Assembly: GCF_003865135.1 (NCBI RefSeq)
Contig: NZ_BHZC01000001.1
Location: 7,502,001 to 7,566,000, forward strand
Direction: 5' to 3'
Source of the DNA: Streptomyces chrestomyceticus JCM 4735
GTDB taxonomy: Bacteria > Actinomycetota > Actinomycetes > Streptomycetales > Streptomycetaceae
Length of the DNA stretch: 64,000 nucleotides
Made by a program: the position numbers and the translations under genes. Position 1 is the stretch's first letter. Each line of letters starts with the position of its first letter. Below the pieces are notes generated by a model. The model was not told the origin of the DNA. It saw only the letters and a list, made by a program, of their open reading frames with translations, and ran no database searches. This document shows, one piece after another, positions 1 through 9,479 of the stretch.

Positions 1-120
1 ATCGCGGGCGTGACGGAGGTGTCCGGCGGCGTGCAGCTCGCGACGACGGTGACCGTCGAACGCGAGGGCGGCGGGAAGCCGGTCTGCGTCGCGGAGACGC
101 TCAGCCGCTTCTACCTGTGA
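1..120 (+). CDS. MaoC-like acyl dehydratase, C-terminal fragment
   Basis: Only the last 39 codons are inside the window, ending at TGA 118-120; the start lies to the left. The peptide is rich in beta-strand residues and ends in SRFYL. That ending, after a stretch reading VTVER...KPVCVAE, is typical of the last strand of hot-dog fold MaoC-type dehydratases, which hydrate enoyl-CoA thioesters. No catalytic residue is visible in the fragment. The family call rests on the C-terminal pattern alone. Confidence 0.55.
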   Translation: MAGVTEVSGGVQLATTVTVEREGGGKPVCVAETLSRFYL

Positions 121-227
121 CCCGGTGCCGGGCGGCCAACGGGCCGCCGCCGGACGGGCACCCGCGCCGCCCGTGGCCGGGCGCATCCCCGCAGCCCACC
201 GGGCCTGCCCACGGTTAGGGTTGTGCC

Positions 228-821
228 GTGCCCCAGCTTCCTCACAAGGTCCACGAGCTCACGGTCGGCCAGCTCTCCGCGCGGAGCGGCGCGGCGGTCT
301 CGGCCCTGCACTTCTACGAGTCCAAGGGGCTGATCAGCAGCACCCGGACCGCGGGCAACCAGCGCCGCTACACCCGCGACGCGCTGCGCCGGGTCGCGTT
401 CGTCCGCGCCGCCCAGCGGGTCGGCATCCCGCTCGCCGTCATCCGTGACGCGCTCGCCGAGCTGCCCGACGAGCGCACGCCCAACCGGGACGACTGGGCC
501 CGGCTCTCCGAGGTCTGGCGCGAGGAGCTGGAGGAGCGCATCACCCAGCTCGTCGAGCTGCGCGACCGGCTGACCGACTGCATCGGCTGCGGCTGCCTGT
601 CCCTGCAGACCTGCGCGCTGTCGAACCCGTACGACGAACTCGGCGAACAGGGCCCGGGGGCGCGGCGGCTGCGGGTGGACCGGACCGGCGGGCCGTCCCG
701 GGCGCGCGGTGGCGCCTCCGGGGCCGGTACGGGGGAGGGGCGCCGGGGCGGCGGGACCCGAGAAGCCGGTACGGCGGATGAGGCGGGCGCGCGCGACGGG
801 GACCGCTGCGCGCGCCGCTGA
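228..821 (+). CDS. soxR: SoxR, redox-sensing MerR-family activator
   Basis: The 197-residue protein has an N-terminal MerR winged helix (about 10-80), a dimerisation helix (about 85-115) and a cysteine cluster C118-X2-C121-X-C123-X5-C129, which is the [2Fe-2S] spacing of SoxR. The following stretch SNPYDELG is also typical of the family. In Streptomyces SoxR responds to redox-active secondary metabolites rather than to general superoxide stress. The start is GTG at 228. The tail from about residue 140 is long, charged and probably disordered; E. coli SoxR stops near 154. No full SoxR box was seen in the window, so its targets lie elsewhere or were missed. Confidence 0.93.
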   Translation: MPQLPHKVHELTVGQLSARSGAAVSALHFYESKGLISSTRTAGNQRRYTRDALRRVAFVRAAQRVGIPLAVIRDALAELPDERTPNRDDWARLSEVWREELEERITQLVELRDRLTDCIGCGCLSLQTCALSNPYDELGEQGPGARRLRVDRTGGPSRARGGASGAGTGEGRRGGGTREAGTADEAGARDGDRCARR

Positions 822-853
822 CGCTCACCACGCCCCGGGCAGCGCACCCCGGA

Positions 854-2296
854 TCACCACACGTCGGGCTTGCGGCCCGCCCACGGCCGCGCCTCCTCAA
901 GCTGCGCGGAGAGCGCGACGAGCGTCGCGTCCTCCCCGTACCGCCCGCCGAGCATGACACCGATCGGCAGGCCCGCCGCGTTCCAGTGCAGCGGGATGCT
1001 CACCGCGGGCTGACCGGTGGCGTTGTACAGCGGCGTGTACGGGGTGAAGGCGCCGACGGCGGCGAACTCGGCCTGCGGGTCCGCGTCGTTGCGCAGCTCG
1101 CCGACGCGCGGCGGCGGCTTGGCGACCGTCGGGGTAAGCACCACGTCGAACCCGCCGTCCCGCGGCATCACCTGGTCGGCGATAAGCTGCCCCAGCATCC
1201 GGAACGCGTACAGCGACCGCGCGTACTCGACGGCCGGGATCTGCGCGCCACGCGCCCGCAGATAGCGGGTCAGCGGCATCAGGTCCGCCTCGTCCCGCGG
1301 CGGCACCGGGCGGCCGGCGGCGATCACCGACCAGACGCGGGTGAAGGCGAGCCGGGAGCTGTCGTCGGCGGGCAGCGTCAGCGCGTCGACCTCGTGGCCG
1401 AGGTCCGTGAGGAGCGCGGCCGTCTCCATGACGGCGGCCCGGCAGTCCGGGTGCACCTCGCTGCCGGGGAAGGGCACGTCGACCAGCCAGCCGATGCGCA
1501 GTCGCCCCGGGGCGCGCCCGGCGTACGCGGTGTACGTCTCGCCCGGCGGCAGCGCGGGCGCCGCGTACGGGTCGCCGGGCATCGGGCCGGCCATCGCGTC
1601 CAGCAGCGCGGCGGCGTCCGCGACCGTACGGGCGAGCGGGCCCGAGGTGCCCACGCCCGTCACGTCGTGGAGCAGCGGCCCGGAACTGATCAGGCCGCGG
1701 CTCGGCTTGATGCCGTAGAGACCGCAGACCGAGGCCGGGATGCGGATGGAGCCGCCGCCGTCGCTGCCCTGCGCCACGGGGGCCAGCCCGCCGGCCACCG
1801 CGGCGGCGGCGCCACCGCTCGAACCGCCCGCCGAACGCTCCAGGTCCCACGGGGTGCGGGCGGGCGGCGCGAGGAGGTTCTCCGTGTAGCAGGGCAGGCC
1901 GAACTCCGGGGTGTTGGTCTTGCCGAGCAGGATCGTGCCGGCCCGGCGCAGCTTGGTGACGACATGGTCGTCGATCTGCGCCACGTTGCCGGCCAGCGTC
2001 CGTGACCCCATCGTGCAGCGCACACCGGCGACCTGGTTCAGGTCCTTGACCGGTACGGGCACGCCGTGCAGCGGCGGCAGCTCCCGGCCCTCGCGACGCG
2101 CGGCGGCGGCCGCGGCCTCCGCGTCCGCCGCCTGTTTGCGGGCGATGTCGGGGGTACGGGTGAGGAACGCGCCGAGTGTGGCGTCCAGTTCCCCGGCGCG
2201 GGCCAGGTAGTGCTCGGTGATCTCGACGGGGGACAGCTCGCCGGTCCGCACCCCCTCGGCCTGCTCCAGAGCGGTCAGGTCGTGCAGTTCTGCCAT
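854..2296 (-). CDS. Amidase signature family hydrolase
   Basis: The 480-residue protein carries the full amidase signature. The Lys-cisSer-Ser triad reads as K84 (in VPVKDLN), S159 (in GGSSGG) and nucleophile S183 (in GGGSIRIP). It should hydrolyse a carboxamide to an acid and ammonia in the cytoplasm; the substrate cannot be read from sequence. The ATG at 2296 is chosen because the family begins close to the motif [12 protein letters not shown], whereas the open frame extends upstream through low-quality sequence. It lies 84 bp downstream of the transporter partner on the same strand, so it may belong to the same transcription unit as the keto-acid cleavage enzyme and transporter. Confidence 0.88.
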   Translation of the reverse strand: MAELHDLTALEQAEGVRTGELSPVEITEHYLARAGELDATLGAFLTRTPDIARKQAADAEAAAAAARREGRELPPLHGVPVPVKDLNQVAGVRCTMGSRTLAGNVAQIDDHVVTKLRRAGTILLGKTNTPEFGLPCYTENLLAPPARTPWDLERSAGGSSGGAAAAVAGGLAPVAQGSDGGGSIRIPASVCGLYGIKPSRGLISSGPLLHDVTGVGTSGPLARTVADAAALLDAMAGPMPGDPYAAPALPPGETYTAYAGRAPGRLRIGWLVDVPFPGSEVHPDCRAAVMETAALLTDLGHEVDALTLPADDSSRLAFTRVWSVIAAGRPVPPRDEADLMPLTRYLRARGAQIPAVEYARSLYAFRMLGQLIADQVMPRDGGFDVVLTPTVAKPPPRVGELRNDADPQAEFAAVGAFTPYTPLYNATGQPAVSIPLHWNAAGLPIGVMLGGRYGEDATLVALSAQLEEARPWAGRKPDVW

Positions 2297-2379
2297 GGAC
2301 GTCCGCCTTCGCGTGTGCCGGTGGCCGGGCCGGGGCCCGGTGTCGTCCGGGCCGGTGGATGTCGTGCGCGGCCGCTGCC

Positions 2380-2493
2380 TCATCCCGTGAAGAGTTGTCT
2401 CAGTTTCAGGGCCAGTTCGTAAAGGCCGTATCCGAACGGCAGGCCCACCCACAGCCAGGCGCAGACGAGCAGGGCGGTACGGCGGGCGGTCAC
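2380..2493 (-). CDS. Small single-helix partner of MFS transporter
   Basis: A 37-residue peptide starts at GTG 2493, overlapping the transporter stop as GTGA, so translation is probably coupled. It has a short basic N-terminus (TARR), one hydrophobic helix (about residues 7-27) and a short C-terminus (LKLRQLF). Streptomyces genomes often encode such a peptide directly after OxlT-like MFS genes, where it is annotated as an MFS transporter small subunit. It is probably an inner-membrane protein that supports or stabilises the transporter. That role is inferred from position; the reading frame and membrane helix are seen directly. Confidence 0.75.
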   Translation of the reverse strand: MTARRTALLVCAWLWVGLPFGYGLYELALKLRQLFTG

Positions 2494-3872
2494 GGGGTGG
2501 CTCCCTTCGGGGAGGTGGGTGCGGTGTCCGCCGGCCGGGGCCCGGCGGACGACGGCGGTTCGTGGTGCCGGGGATGCACGGGCCGCACCAGCTCGTTGGC
2601 GGCGAACCCGACGACGAGCAGTCCGATCATGACGAAGAAGGATGTCGTGTAGAGGTCGGCCCCGATGTGCCCGGAGGAGCGGCGCGCGTCGGCCACGGCG
2701 TTGACGATCAGCGGCCCCAGGACGCCCGCCGTGGACCAGGCGGTCAGCAGCCGGCCGTGGATCGCCCCCACCTGGTACGTGCCGAACAGGTCCCGCAGAT
2801 AGGCCGGTACGGTGGCGAACCCGCCGCCGTAGAACGACAGGACGACCGCCGCACACGCGATGAACAGCGGTTTGGACGTGTCCCCGGCCAGCGCGATCAG
2901 CAGGTACATCAGCGCGCCGACGCCCAGGTAGAGACGGTAGACGTGCTTGCGGCCCGCCAGGTCCGAGGTGGCCGACCAGACGATCCGGCCGAGCATGTTG
3001 GCGAGCGAGAGCAGCCCGACGAAACCCGCGGCGGCCGACGCGCTCACCGGCGCCGGACTGCGGGCGAAGAAGTCGGAGACCATCGGCGCGGCCTTCTCCA
3101 GGATGCCGATGCCCGCCGTGACATTCGTGCAGAGCACCACCCACAGACACCAGAACTGCGGAGTCCGTACGGCGTTACGGGCCGAGACCTGCGCGGTGGT
3201 CACCAGCGGGCGGGGCGCGGGCGCCGCCCGGTCCGCACCGGGGGCGTCCGGTCCGGCGGGCGGAACCCGTACCAGCAGTACGCCGAGCGTCATGAAGACG
3301 GCGTACGCCAGACCCATGACGAGGAACGTCCGGGCGATGCCGGCGGAGTCCCGGCCCAGGGTGTCCAGCAGCCCGGCGGACCACGGCGAGGCGATCAGGG
3401 CGCCGCCGCCGAAGCCCATGATGGCGATGCCGGTGGCCGTGCCGGGCCGGTCGGGGAACCACTTCAGGAGCGTCGAGACGGGGGAGATGTACCCGATGCC
3501 CAGGCCGATGCCGCCGATGAAGCCGTAGCCGAGGACGACGAGCCAGTACTGCCGGGTGGCCGCGCCGAGCGCCGCCACCAGGAAGCCGGAGGAGAAGCAG
3601 ACGGCCGAGACGGACATCGCCCAGCGCGGGCCGTTGCGCTCGACGAGGGTGCCGCCGAACGCGGCGGACAGCCCCAGCATCACGATGGCCAGTTGGAAGG
3701 GCAGCGCGGAGGCCGTGCCGGACAGCCCGAGCGAGGACTCCAAGGGCGGCTTGAACACGCTCCAGGCGTACGCCTGGCCGATGGCGAGGTGGATGGACAG
3801 CGCCGCGGGCGGCACGAGCCAGCGGCTCCACCCAGGCGGCGCGACGGTACGGGAACGGGCGGGCGCGCGCAT
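2490..3872 (-). CDS. OxlT-like MFS carboxylate transporter
   Basis: This 460-residue membrane protein has about 12 hydrophobic segments in two halves with a central hydrophilic loop (about 225-250). The pattern AIGQAYAWSVF near the N-terminus and GFGGGALIASP mid-protein match the oxalate:formate antiporter-like branch of the major facilitator superfamily, which moves small carboxylates. ATG 3872 starts just before the first helix; its ribosome site is weak. The gene follows the beta-keto acid cleavage enzyme by 19 bp and overlaps the small partner gene, which suggests uptake or exchange of a carboxylate handled by that enzyme. The substrate is unknown. Confidence 0.88.
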   Translation of the reverse strand: MRAPARSRTVAPPGWSRWLVPPAALSIHLAIGQAYAWSVFKPPLESSLGLSGTASALPFQLAIVMLGLSAAFGGTLVERNGPRWAMSVSAVCFSSGFLVAALGAATRQYWLVVLGYGFIGGIGLGIGYISPVSTLLKWFPDRPGTATGIAIMGFGGGALIASPWSAGLLDTLGRDSAGIARTFLVMGLAYAVFMTLGVLLVRVPPAGPDAPGADRAAPAPRPLVTTAQVSARNAVRTPQFWCLWVVLCTNVTAGIGILEKAAPMVSDFFARSPAPVSASAAAGFVGLLSLANMLGRIVWSATSDLAGRKHVYRLYLGVGALMYLLIALAGDTSKPLFIACAAVVLSFYGGGFATVPAYLRDLFGTYQVGAIHGRLLTAWSTAGVLGPLIVNAVADARRSSGHIGADLYTTSFFVMIGLLVVGFAANELVRPVHPRHHEPPSSAGPRPADTAPTSPKGATP

Positions 3873-3891
3873 GACGCGGAACGTACATCGT

Positions 3892-4716
3892 TCACCTACC
3901 CCGGGGAAGGGTGCCGCGGCCACCGGGGCCTGTGTCGTCCCGGCCCGCCGTACCGCATGCCCACGGCCTGCCGCCTTCCGACGGCCCCCGCGCCAGCTCC
4001 CGCAGCGCCGCCCGCACCAGCTCCGCGTTGGAGGCCGCGGGCGATCCGTCCGGCAGCAGCAGGGTGTCCTCGACACCGATACGGGTGGCCAGCCCCAGCT
4101 CCCCGGCGAGCCGCAGCACCGGCCAGGCTCCGCCGTCCTCGCCGTGCAGCAGCACCGGACGGCCGTGCGCACCGTACGCGTCCAGCGCGCGCAGCAGACC
4201 GTGCGCCGTCTTCCGCGCCGAACCGGCGCACGGGTCCATGACCTCGGCCAGCACCCGCAGCACCCGGGGCCCCAGCGGCGAGGCCGCGAAGCGCTCCGCG
4301 CCGTCCGTGCCCGACCAGATGCCCGCCTCGACGCCGACACCGCGCTCCAGCAGGGCGGTGGCGACCGCCTCGGCGCCCGGCTCGTGCCAGTTCACCGAGG
4401 CGTGGTCGGGCAGCACCGGCCAGGCCCGTACGCAGGCCGCCCGGCGCTCCGGGTCCGGCTCGGCCCACGCGCCGGTGGTGACCCCCACCGGCACGTCCAC
4501 CACGGCCCGTACCGCCTCCAGCACCGGCGTCAGCACACCGGGCGCGAGGGACTCCCGCCCGCACGGCGACCTGGGGTGGACGTGGATGTCCCGGGCGCCG
4601 GCCGCGACCGCCTTCCCCGCGGCATCGGCCAGCTCCGCCGGGACCATCGGCACCACCCCGGAACCGGCGGCGTTCCGGGAGCCGTTGAGGCATACCTGCA
4701 CCATGCCCACGAGCAT
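3892..4716 (-). CDS. Beta-keto acid cleavage enzyme (BKACE, DUF849)
   Basis: The protein is 274 residues from ATG 4716 (ATG 4704 is an equally possible start). It shows the BKACE zinc site: the His pair in DIHVHPR (H45, H47) and the acidic ligand in IGVEDTLLL. The family condenses a beta-keto acid with acetyl-CoA and splits it to acetoacetate and a new CoA ester; 3-keto-5-aminohexanoate cleavage is the type reaction. The 19-bp gap to an OxlT-like transporter suggests an acid uptake-and-cleavage operon. The exact keto acid cannot be predicted because BKACE members differ widely in substrate. Confidence 0.87.
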   Translation of the reverse strand: MLVGMVQVCLNGSRNAAGSGVVPMVPAELADAAGKAVAAGARDIHVHPRSPCGRESLAPGVLTPVLEAVRAVVDVPVGVTTGAWAEPDPERRAACVRAWPVLPDHASVNWHEPGAEAVATALLERGVGVEAGIWSGTDGAERFAASPLGPRVLRVLAEVMDPCAGSARKTAHGLLRALDAYGAHGRPVLLHGEDGGAWPVLRLAGELGLATRIGVEDTLLLPDGSPAASNAELVRAALRELARGPSEGGRPWACGTAGRDDTGPGGRGTLPRGR

Positions 4717-4783
4717 GACAGCAGGGTCTGACAACGGGTTCCGTCGGCTGGGCGGCGTGCCCCGCGTCCCCGGCCCGCCCGGC

Positions 4784-5401
4784 TCAGGCCGCCACGTACA
4801 GCCGCCGCACGCGTGAGGACTCCCGCGCCTCCGCCAGCGCCTCACGGGTCAGTACCGAGAGCGGCGCCACGATCCCGCACTCCTGGCACACCGGCCCGGC
4901 CACCGGGAAACGTTCGAGGTCCGTGCGCCACACGAAGCGCCGGGTACCGCACACCGGGCAGCCGGACCGCGGCGTGCCCGACTCCATCGCCCGGATCATG
5001 CTGCGCAGCACCGCGGCCAGCGGCGCCGCGGGATGCCGGTCGGGCGCCTCGCACGGCACGATGTCACAGCCGCCCCAGGTGCGCCGGTGCCAGTCGTCGA
5101 GCGCGCTGGGCTGCCGGATGCCGTCGTGCTTCTCACGGCGCCGACGGGCCGCGAACTCCTTCTCGTACCCGAGCCAGACGGCGCGGGCCTCCTCCAGTTC
5201 CTCCAGCGCGGCCATCAGCCGCGCCGGGTCGGGTTCGCGGTCCTCGGTCGCGATGCCCGCCCTGGTGCACAGATGGTGCCAGGTCGCGCGGTGCCCGTAC
5301 GGGGCGAAGCGTTCCAGGCACTTGCGCAAGGCCGTACGCCGCTGCGTGGCGACGAGACGGGGGTTGCGCACCTGTTCTGCGAGAGCTCTGAAACCGGCCA
5401 A
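4784..5401 (-). CDS. Conserved zinc-ribbon protein, unknown function
   Basis: I do not recognise a named family. With the TTG start at 5401 the protein has 205 residues. A C-terminal zinc ribbon reads CPVCG (C148, C151) and CQEC (C172, C175) and should bind one zinc ion. The N-terminal part is helical and charged. TTG is preferred because GGAGG lies nine bases upstream; the frame also runs further upstream without an obvious ribosome site. Its stop is 68 bp upstream of the BKACE start, so it could lead that operon. A nucleic-acid-binding or adaptor role is possible but not shown. Confidence 0.6.
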   Translation of the reverse strand: MAGFRALAEQVRNPRLVATQRRTALRKCLERFAPYGHRATWHHLCTRAGIATEDREPDPARLMAALEELEEARAVWLGYEKEFAARRRREKHDGIRQPSALDDWHRRTWGGCDIVPCEAPDRHPAAPLAAVLRSMIRAMESGTPRSGCPVCGTRRFVWRTDLERFPVAGPVCQECGIVAPLSVLTREALAEARESSRVRRLYVAA

Positions 5402-5858
5402 TTCATCCCACCTCCGTGGGGAGGACCCGACTGGACAGGGAATGGACGTAGCGGACCGCCCGCCGGATCCATCGAACTGTCTTGCGGATACGTGGTGGCG
5501 ACACTCGCGCCGCACCGGAAGCGCCACTCGCTCCCGATGCCCCCCGCGGCGCCCAGCGCGCCTCGTGTGCATCATCCACCGTACATCTGTGGGGATTTGA
5601 GAAAGTTAAGGTCGTCCGCCTTCCGGCTGCGGCGCGCTACCGGCAGCCCGTACGAGAGATGCGCCGGTGACTGCTGGTACCCACGCCACGGCCGTCGATC
5701 CGTCCTGCGGCCGACTTGGCTGCTTCCGGTCCAGGTACGGTCCGGACCGGTCCGGTACGGTCCGGAGCCGCTCGCGATCGGGCGGAACCCGACGACGGAT
5801 GCGCGCTCGCGCAGCGGAACCCGACAGGACCGATCCGCGTCGCCCGACGCCGCCCGCC
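5402..5858. other. Intergenic region with GTCCGG-rich palindromes
   Basis: No credible gene was found in these 457 bp between the zinc-ribbon gene start and the serine hydrolase stop. A short low-GC patch (about 5580-5615) stands out from its surroundings and is the likeliest place for the promoter of the minus-strand zinc-ribbon gene. At 5733-5775 the motif GGTCCGG or GGTACGG recurs several times and includes the perfect palindrome CCGGACCGGTCCGG. It may form a terminator-like structure for the hydrolase gene or be a simple repeat. Confidence 0.4.
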
Positions 5859-7244
5859 CTACTTCGTCACCACCCGCCCGGCGGTGAGGACCACGCGCGC
5901 CAGCTCCCCGTGGCAGACGTCGCTGTGCGCGCCGGCCGGCGGCGGACCGTCGCGGACCACCGAGGACGCGTCGATGCTCACACAGCCCTTACCGGGCACC
6001 GCGGCGCCCAGCTCCAGCCGCTGGGCACCGTCCACGGCCTGGATGCCGTCGTGGCCGACCGCGCCCCACCGGTCGAACAGGCCCTGGAAGCTCGCCGAGT
6101 CGCCGGAGAGCCGGGAGGCCAGCGGGTACAGCATGCCCAGCGCCGAGTCGTGCCGCGAGTAGCAGGACACCACCGGGCCGTCCACCCGCTGCTGCACCCC
6201 TTGCAGCGCCCCGCCCCGGTCCGGGTCGTGCGGCAGCCGGGCGGCGAACGCGTAGTGCGAGAAGGCCCCTTGCAGCAGGGTCATCGACTTCACCCCGGTG
6301 ACGCCGGGCGGCATGCCGCGCAGCGCGTACGACACCAGGCGGGCGCCGAAACTGTGCCCGATCAGATGGATGCGGGTACCGGGCGCGGCCTTGACCAGCC
6401 GGCCGAGCGCCGGGCCCAGCCCGAGCTGGCCCACCACGCCCGCGCGCCGCTTCATGGCGTAGTAGGCCGTCTGCCGCAGGAATTCCTTGGCCCCGTTCCA
6501 CAGCCGCTTCAGCCCGTCGCCGAACAGCTCCTGGTGGCCGCACTTCTCCAGCGCCGCCGTGAGGATCTCGCACACCGCCATCGGATCGTCGGTGAGCATC
6601 GCGGGCGTGCCGGTCCCCATGTCCTCGGCCAGCCGCTGCGCCGGGCTGTTCTCGCGCACCGCCACCAGCTCGCGTCCGAGGCGCGCGAACTCGTCGAAGG
6701 CGGAACGGGCCGCCGGCCGCTCCGCGAGCAGCTCCTGGAGACGCCGCAACGTCAGCTCCCGCCCGGGGAAGACCCGCGCCAGCGCGCGCAGCGACGCGTC
6801 GTCCAGCAGCGGCGGCCCGGCTTCACCGGGAGCTCCGGTGGTCCCGGCCGCATCAGCCGAACCGGTGGTCCCGGCCGTACCGGCCCCTCCGACCGCCGTA
6901 GACGACCCCGGCGGCACCGGATCGAAGTCCGGAATCGGCTCGTCCGTGAAACGCATCGCGGGCCAGATCACACCGGTGTAGCCGAGCCGTACCCCGGCCC
7001 CCGCCATACCGGGGAACGGGGCGAAGAACCGCCCGTACAGACGCGTGGCCATCGACCGGTCATTGTTCCAGCCGTGCGCGAACACCAGCAGGTCGGTGAC
7101 GCGCTGCCGCGCCACCCCGGCCACCAGCCGGTCCCGCTGTCCGGCGTCCGGATCGCCGTCGGCGTCGAACGTCAGCTCCCAGTACGGCTGTACGCCGATG
7201 TCCCCGGCCGCTGCCGTGCCGGAACCGCCCGCTGCATCCGTCAT
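5859..7244 (-). CDS. Alpha/beta-hydrolase-like serine hydrolase
   Basis: The 461-residue protein has a nucleophile elbow GHSFG with S298, preceded by a beta-strand (TRIHLI). D366 (in YSRHDSA) and a C-terminal His (about 440-446) are candidates for the rest of the triad. FAHGWNND near residue 58 may supply the oxyanion hole. A Gly/Ala/Thr-rich insert at about 98-126 looks disordered. There is no signal peptide, so it probably acts in the cytoplasm. ATG 7244 has the ribosome site AGGGGG. Substrate unknown; the large size suggests a regulatory or lid domain between the strand with HGW and the elbow. Confidence 0.72.
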   Translation of the reverse strand: MTDAAGGSGTAAAGDIGVQPYWELTFDADGDPDAGQRDRLVAGVARQRVTDLLVFAHGWNNDRSMATRLYGRFFAPFPGMAGAGVRLGYTGVIWPAMRFTDEPIPDFDPVPPGSSTAVGGAGTAGTTGSADAAGTTGAPGEAGPPLLDDASLRALARVFPGRELTLRRLQELLAERPAARSAFDEFARLGRELVAVRENSPAQRLAEDMGTGTPAMLTDDPMAVCEILTAALEKCGHQELFGDGLKRLWNGAKEFLRQTAYYAMKRRAGVVGQLGLGPALGRLVKAAPGTRIHLIGHSFGARLVSYALRGMPPGVTGVKSMTLLQGAFSHYAFAARLPHDPDRGGALQGVQQRVDGPVVSCYSRHDSALGMLYPLASRLSGDSASFQGLFDRWGAVGHDGIQAVDGAQRLELGAAVPGKGCVSIDASSVVRDGPPPAGAHSDVCHGELARVVLTAGRVVTK

Positions 7245-7340
7245 GACGACCCCCTGAGCGGCGCGCCGGGCCACCCTGCCGGGCCGGAGTTCCGAAGCCG
7301 CGCCGCGGTGTGCAGCGCATCGTCCTGCGGGCGGGCGGAT

Positions 7341-7365
7341 CCGGCCATACGCCACGCATGGCCGG
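7341..7365. repeat. Inverted repeat, possible terminator of MHS transporter gene
   Basis: Perfect 8-bp arms CCGGCCAT and ATGGCCGG flank a 9-base loop. The element lies about 100 bp past the stop of the minus-strand transporter gene and about 100 bp before the hydrolase start, so it could end transcription of the first or act as an operator for the second. No T-run follows. Confidence 0.35.
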
Positions 7366-7462
7366 TTCGCGGCAGCCGGCGCCCGGCGCGGACCGCGCGC
7401 CCCCGACAGCCGACTCTCGCTCCCGGCTACCGGGGCCGCACGGAACCGCCGGCCGCGCGCCC

Positions 7463-8845
7463 TCAGTCCAGTTCCCGCTCCCGCGTCTCCGGCAGCGCCA
7501 GCACGCACACCAGCGACACCACCGCCATCGCCGTCACGTACCACCCCACCGAGTCCGACCCGAAGGCCGCCTGCAGCCGGGTCGCCACCAGCGGCGAGAC
7601 CGCGCCGCCCAGCACCCCGCCCAGGTTGTACGCCAGCGAGGCGCCCGAATACCGCACCGTCGTACCGAACAGCTCCGGCAGGTACGCGCCCATCGGGCCG
7701 TACACCACGCCCATGCAGAACAGCGCGCCGCCGACCGCCACCGCGATCAGCACCGGCTGTCCGGTGTCCAGCAGCGGGAAGAGGATCAGCCCCCAGACCG
7801 CCGAGAGCACCGTCCCGGTGAGGACCAGCTTGCGCCGCCCGGCGCCGTCCGAGCGGGTGGCGGCGAGCCAGGTGCCGGCCGCCAGGAAGAGGCAGGCGAC
7901 GAGGGAGAGGCCGAGCATGGTGTTGCGGGAGACGCCGAGCGTGCCGGTGGCGTACGCCAGGCAGTACGTCGTCGCGGTGTAGAACAGCCCGTACGCGATG
8001 ATCATGCCGCCCGCGCCGAGCAGCAGTTCGCGCGGATGCCGGCGTACGACGTCCAGCACGGGCACCCGGCTGGCCTCGTGCGCGTCCATCACCTTCGCGA
8101 AGACCGGCGTCTCGCTGATCTTCAGCCGTACGAACAGCCCCACCCCGACCAGCAGGAACGACAGCAGGAACGGCACCCGCCAGCCCCACGACCGGAACGC
8201 GCCGTCGTCCAGCACCGCCGACAGCAACCAGAACACTCCGGTCGCGGCGAAGAACCCCACCGAGGGCCCGACCTGCGGGAACGCCGCATACAGCCCACGC
8301 CGCTTCTTCGGCGCGTGCTCCACCGCCAGCAGCGCGGCCCCGCCCCACTCACCGCCCAGTCCGATCCCCTGGAGGAACCGCAGCAGGATCAGCAGCAGCG
8401 GCGCCCATATCCCGAGCGTCCCGTACCCCGGCAGCAGCCCGACCAGTGCCGTCGACAGTCCCATCAGCAGCAACGAGACCACCAGCACGGACTTCCGCCC
8501 CACCCGGTCCCCGAAGTGCCCGAACACCACCGACCCGATCGGCCGCGCCGCGAACGCCACCGCATAGGTGGAGAACGACGCGAGGGTGGCGTTGACCGGG
8601 TCGAGCGTCGGGAAGAACGCCTGGTTGAGGACGAGCGCGGCGGCCGTCCCGTAGATGTAGAAGTCGTAGAACTCGATGGCCGTCCCGATGAACGAGGCCA
8701 CGGCCACCCGCCGGAGGCTCTCCGGGCTGGCGGCAGCCCCGGACGCCGCGGCGCCTCCGCTCGGGGGCGTGTCCGCCACGTCCGGAATTCCGTCCGCCGG
8801 GACGGCTGCTGATGTCGCGTCACTGTGCACGAGGCGCACTGTCAC
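7463..8845 (-). CDS. MHS-family (ShiA/ProP-like) MFS symporter
   Basis: This 460-residue protein has 12 predicted membrane segments. The start of the core, FIGTAIEFYDFYIYGTAAA, and the loop motif GHFGDRVGRK are hallmarks of the metabolite:H+ symporter group, which imports organic acids, shikimate or osmolytes. RFLQGIGLGGEWGGA in helix 4-5 is also typical. The start is GTG 8845, with a soluble leader of about 40 residues rich in Ala, Ser and Pro before the first helix. No neighbouring catabolic gene identifies the substrate. Confidence 0.9.
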   Translation of the reverse strand: MTVRLVHSDATSAAVPADGIPDVADTPPSGGAAASGAAASPESLRRVAVASFIGTAIEFYDFYIYGTAAALVLNQAFFPTLDPVNATLASFSTYAVAFAARPIGSVVFGHFGDRVGRKSVLVVSLLLMGLSTALVGLLPGYGTLGIWAPLLLILLRFLQGIGLGGEWGGAALLAVEHAPKKRRGLYAAFPQVGPSVGFFAATGVFWLLSAVLDDGAFRSWGWRVPFLLSFLLVGVGLFVRLKISETPVFAKVMDAHEASRVPVLDVVRRHPRELLLGAGGMIIAYGLFYTATTYCLAYATGTLGVSRNTMLGLSLVACLFLAAGTWLAATRSDGAGRRKLVLTGTVLSAVWGLILFPLLDTGQPVLIAVAVGGALFCMGVVYGPMGAYLPELFGTTVRYSGASLAYNLGGVLGGAVSPLVATRLQAAFGSDSVGWYVTAMAVVSLVCVLALPETRERELD

Positions 8846-9008
8846 GCGGGATCGTCCGGGTAGTCAATAGGTGGGATGTGACGTCTTGGTTGCTGAGATG
8901 GGGGTGGTGGCGGCGGTGCCGGCAGGGGGGCCGTGCGCAGATTTCGCCTATGTGTACGATTTCTGCACAGGTGGAACATGGGGACGTTCAGGGGGAGGCG
9001 TCGGCCTG

Positions 9009-9440
9009 ATGAAGACCGTGGCTCGGGTGGCCATCGCGGCTTCCGTGGTGGGCGGCGTGCTGGTGACGCTCGGTGTGATCTACCTGTGGATCGCGTGGGG
9101 ACCGGGAAGGGCGGAGCCGGGTGACGTCGTCGGCACCTGGTCAGGGCCGCGTGGTGCGCAGGTGACGTTACGTGCGGACGGATCGGCGACCGCGACGAAG
9201 CTGCCCGGCGGCTACAGCGGCTACCACCCGGCCCACACCTTCAGCGGTACGGGCACGTGGACGCTGCCAAAGGCACCGAACTCCGCCGCGGAGCAGACGA
9301 TCCGGGTCGAGGTCGTCACCGGGCCGGGCGAGAGCGCGACCGTCGAGCTGGTGATCGACGGCGACGGGGCGCGGGACGGCATCCACGTACCGGTGTCCGC
9401 GGATTCGGCACTGGGGATCGACTTCGGGAGGACGTCCTGA
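9009..9440 (+). CDS. Membrane-anchored hypothetical protein
   Basis: The 143-residue protein has one N-terminal hydrophobic segment (about 3-27) followed by a soluble extracytoplasmic domain. That domain is mostly beta-strand with repeated G/T/W patterns such as GTWSGPRGAQVTLRADGSA, reminiscent of small lipocalin-like or DUF-type folds in streptomycetes. The segment ends in WGPG without a lipobox, so it is an anchor or uncleaved signal. ATG 9009 follows a GGGGGAGG stretch about ten bases upstream. The frame is open further 5' but upstream codons do not look like protein. Function unknown. Confidence 0.65.
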   Translation: MKTVARVAIAASVVGGVLVTLGVIYLWIAWGPGRAEPGDVVGTWSGPRGAQVTLRADGSATATKLPGGYSGYHPAHTFSGTGTWTLPKAPNSAAEQTIRVEVVTGPGESATVELVIDGDGARDGIHVPVSADSALGIDFGRTS

Positions 9441-9479
9441 GGCCGGCGACGTCCTGACGCAGGCCCCGACGCTCCTCCG

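Noticed and set aside
5482..5670. A small plus-strand gene
   Set aside because: The frame has no ribosome site, no conserved pattern and odd composition across the low-GC patch; it is more likely promoter DNA.
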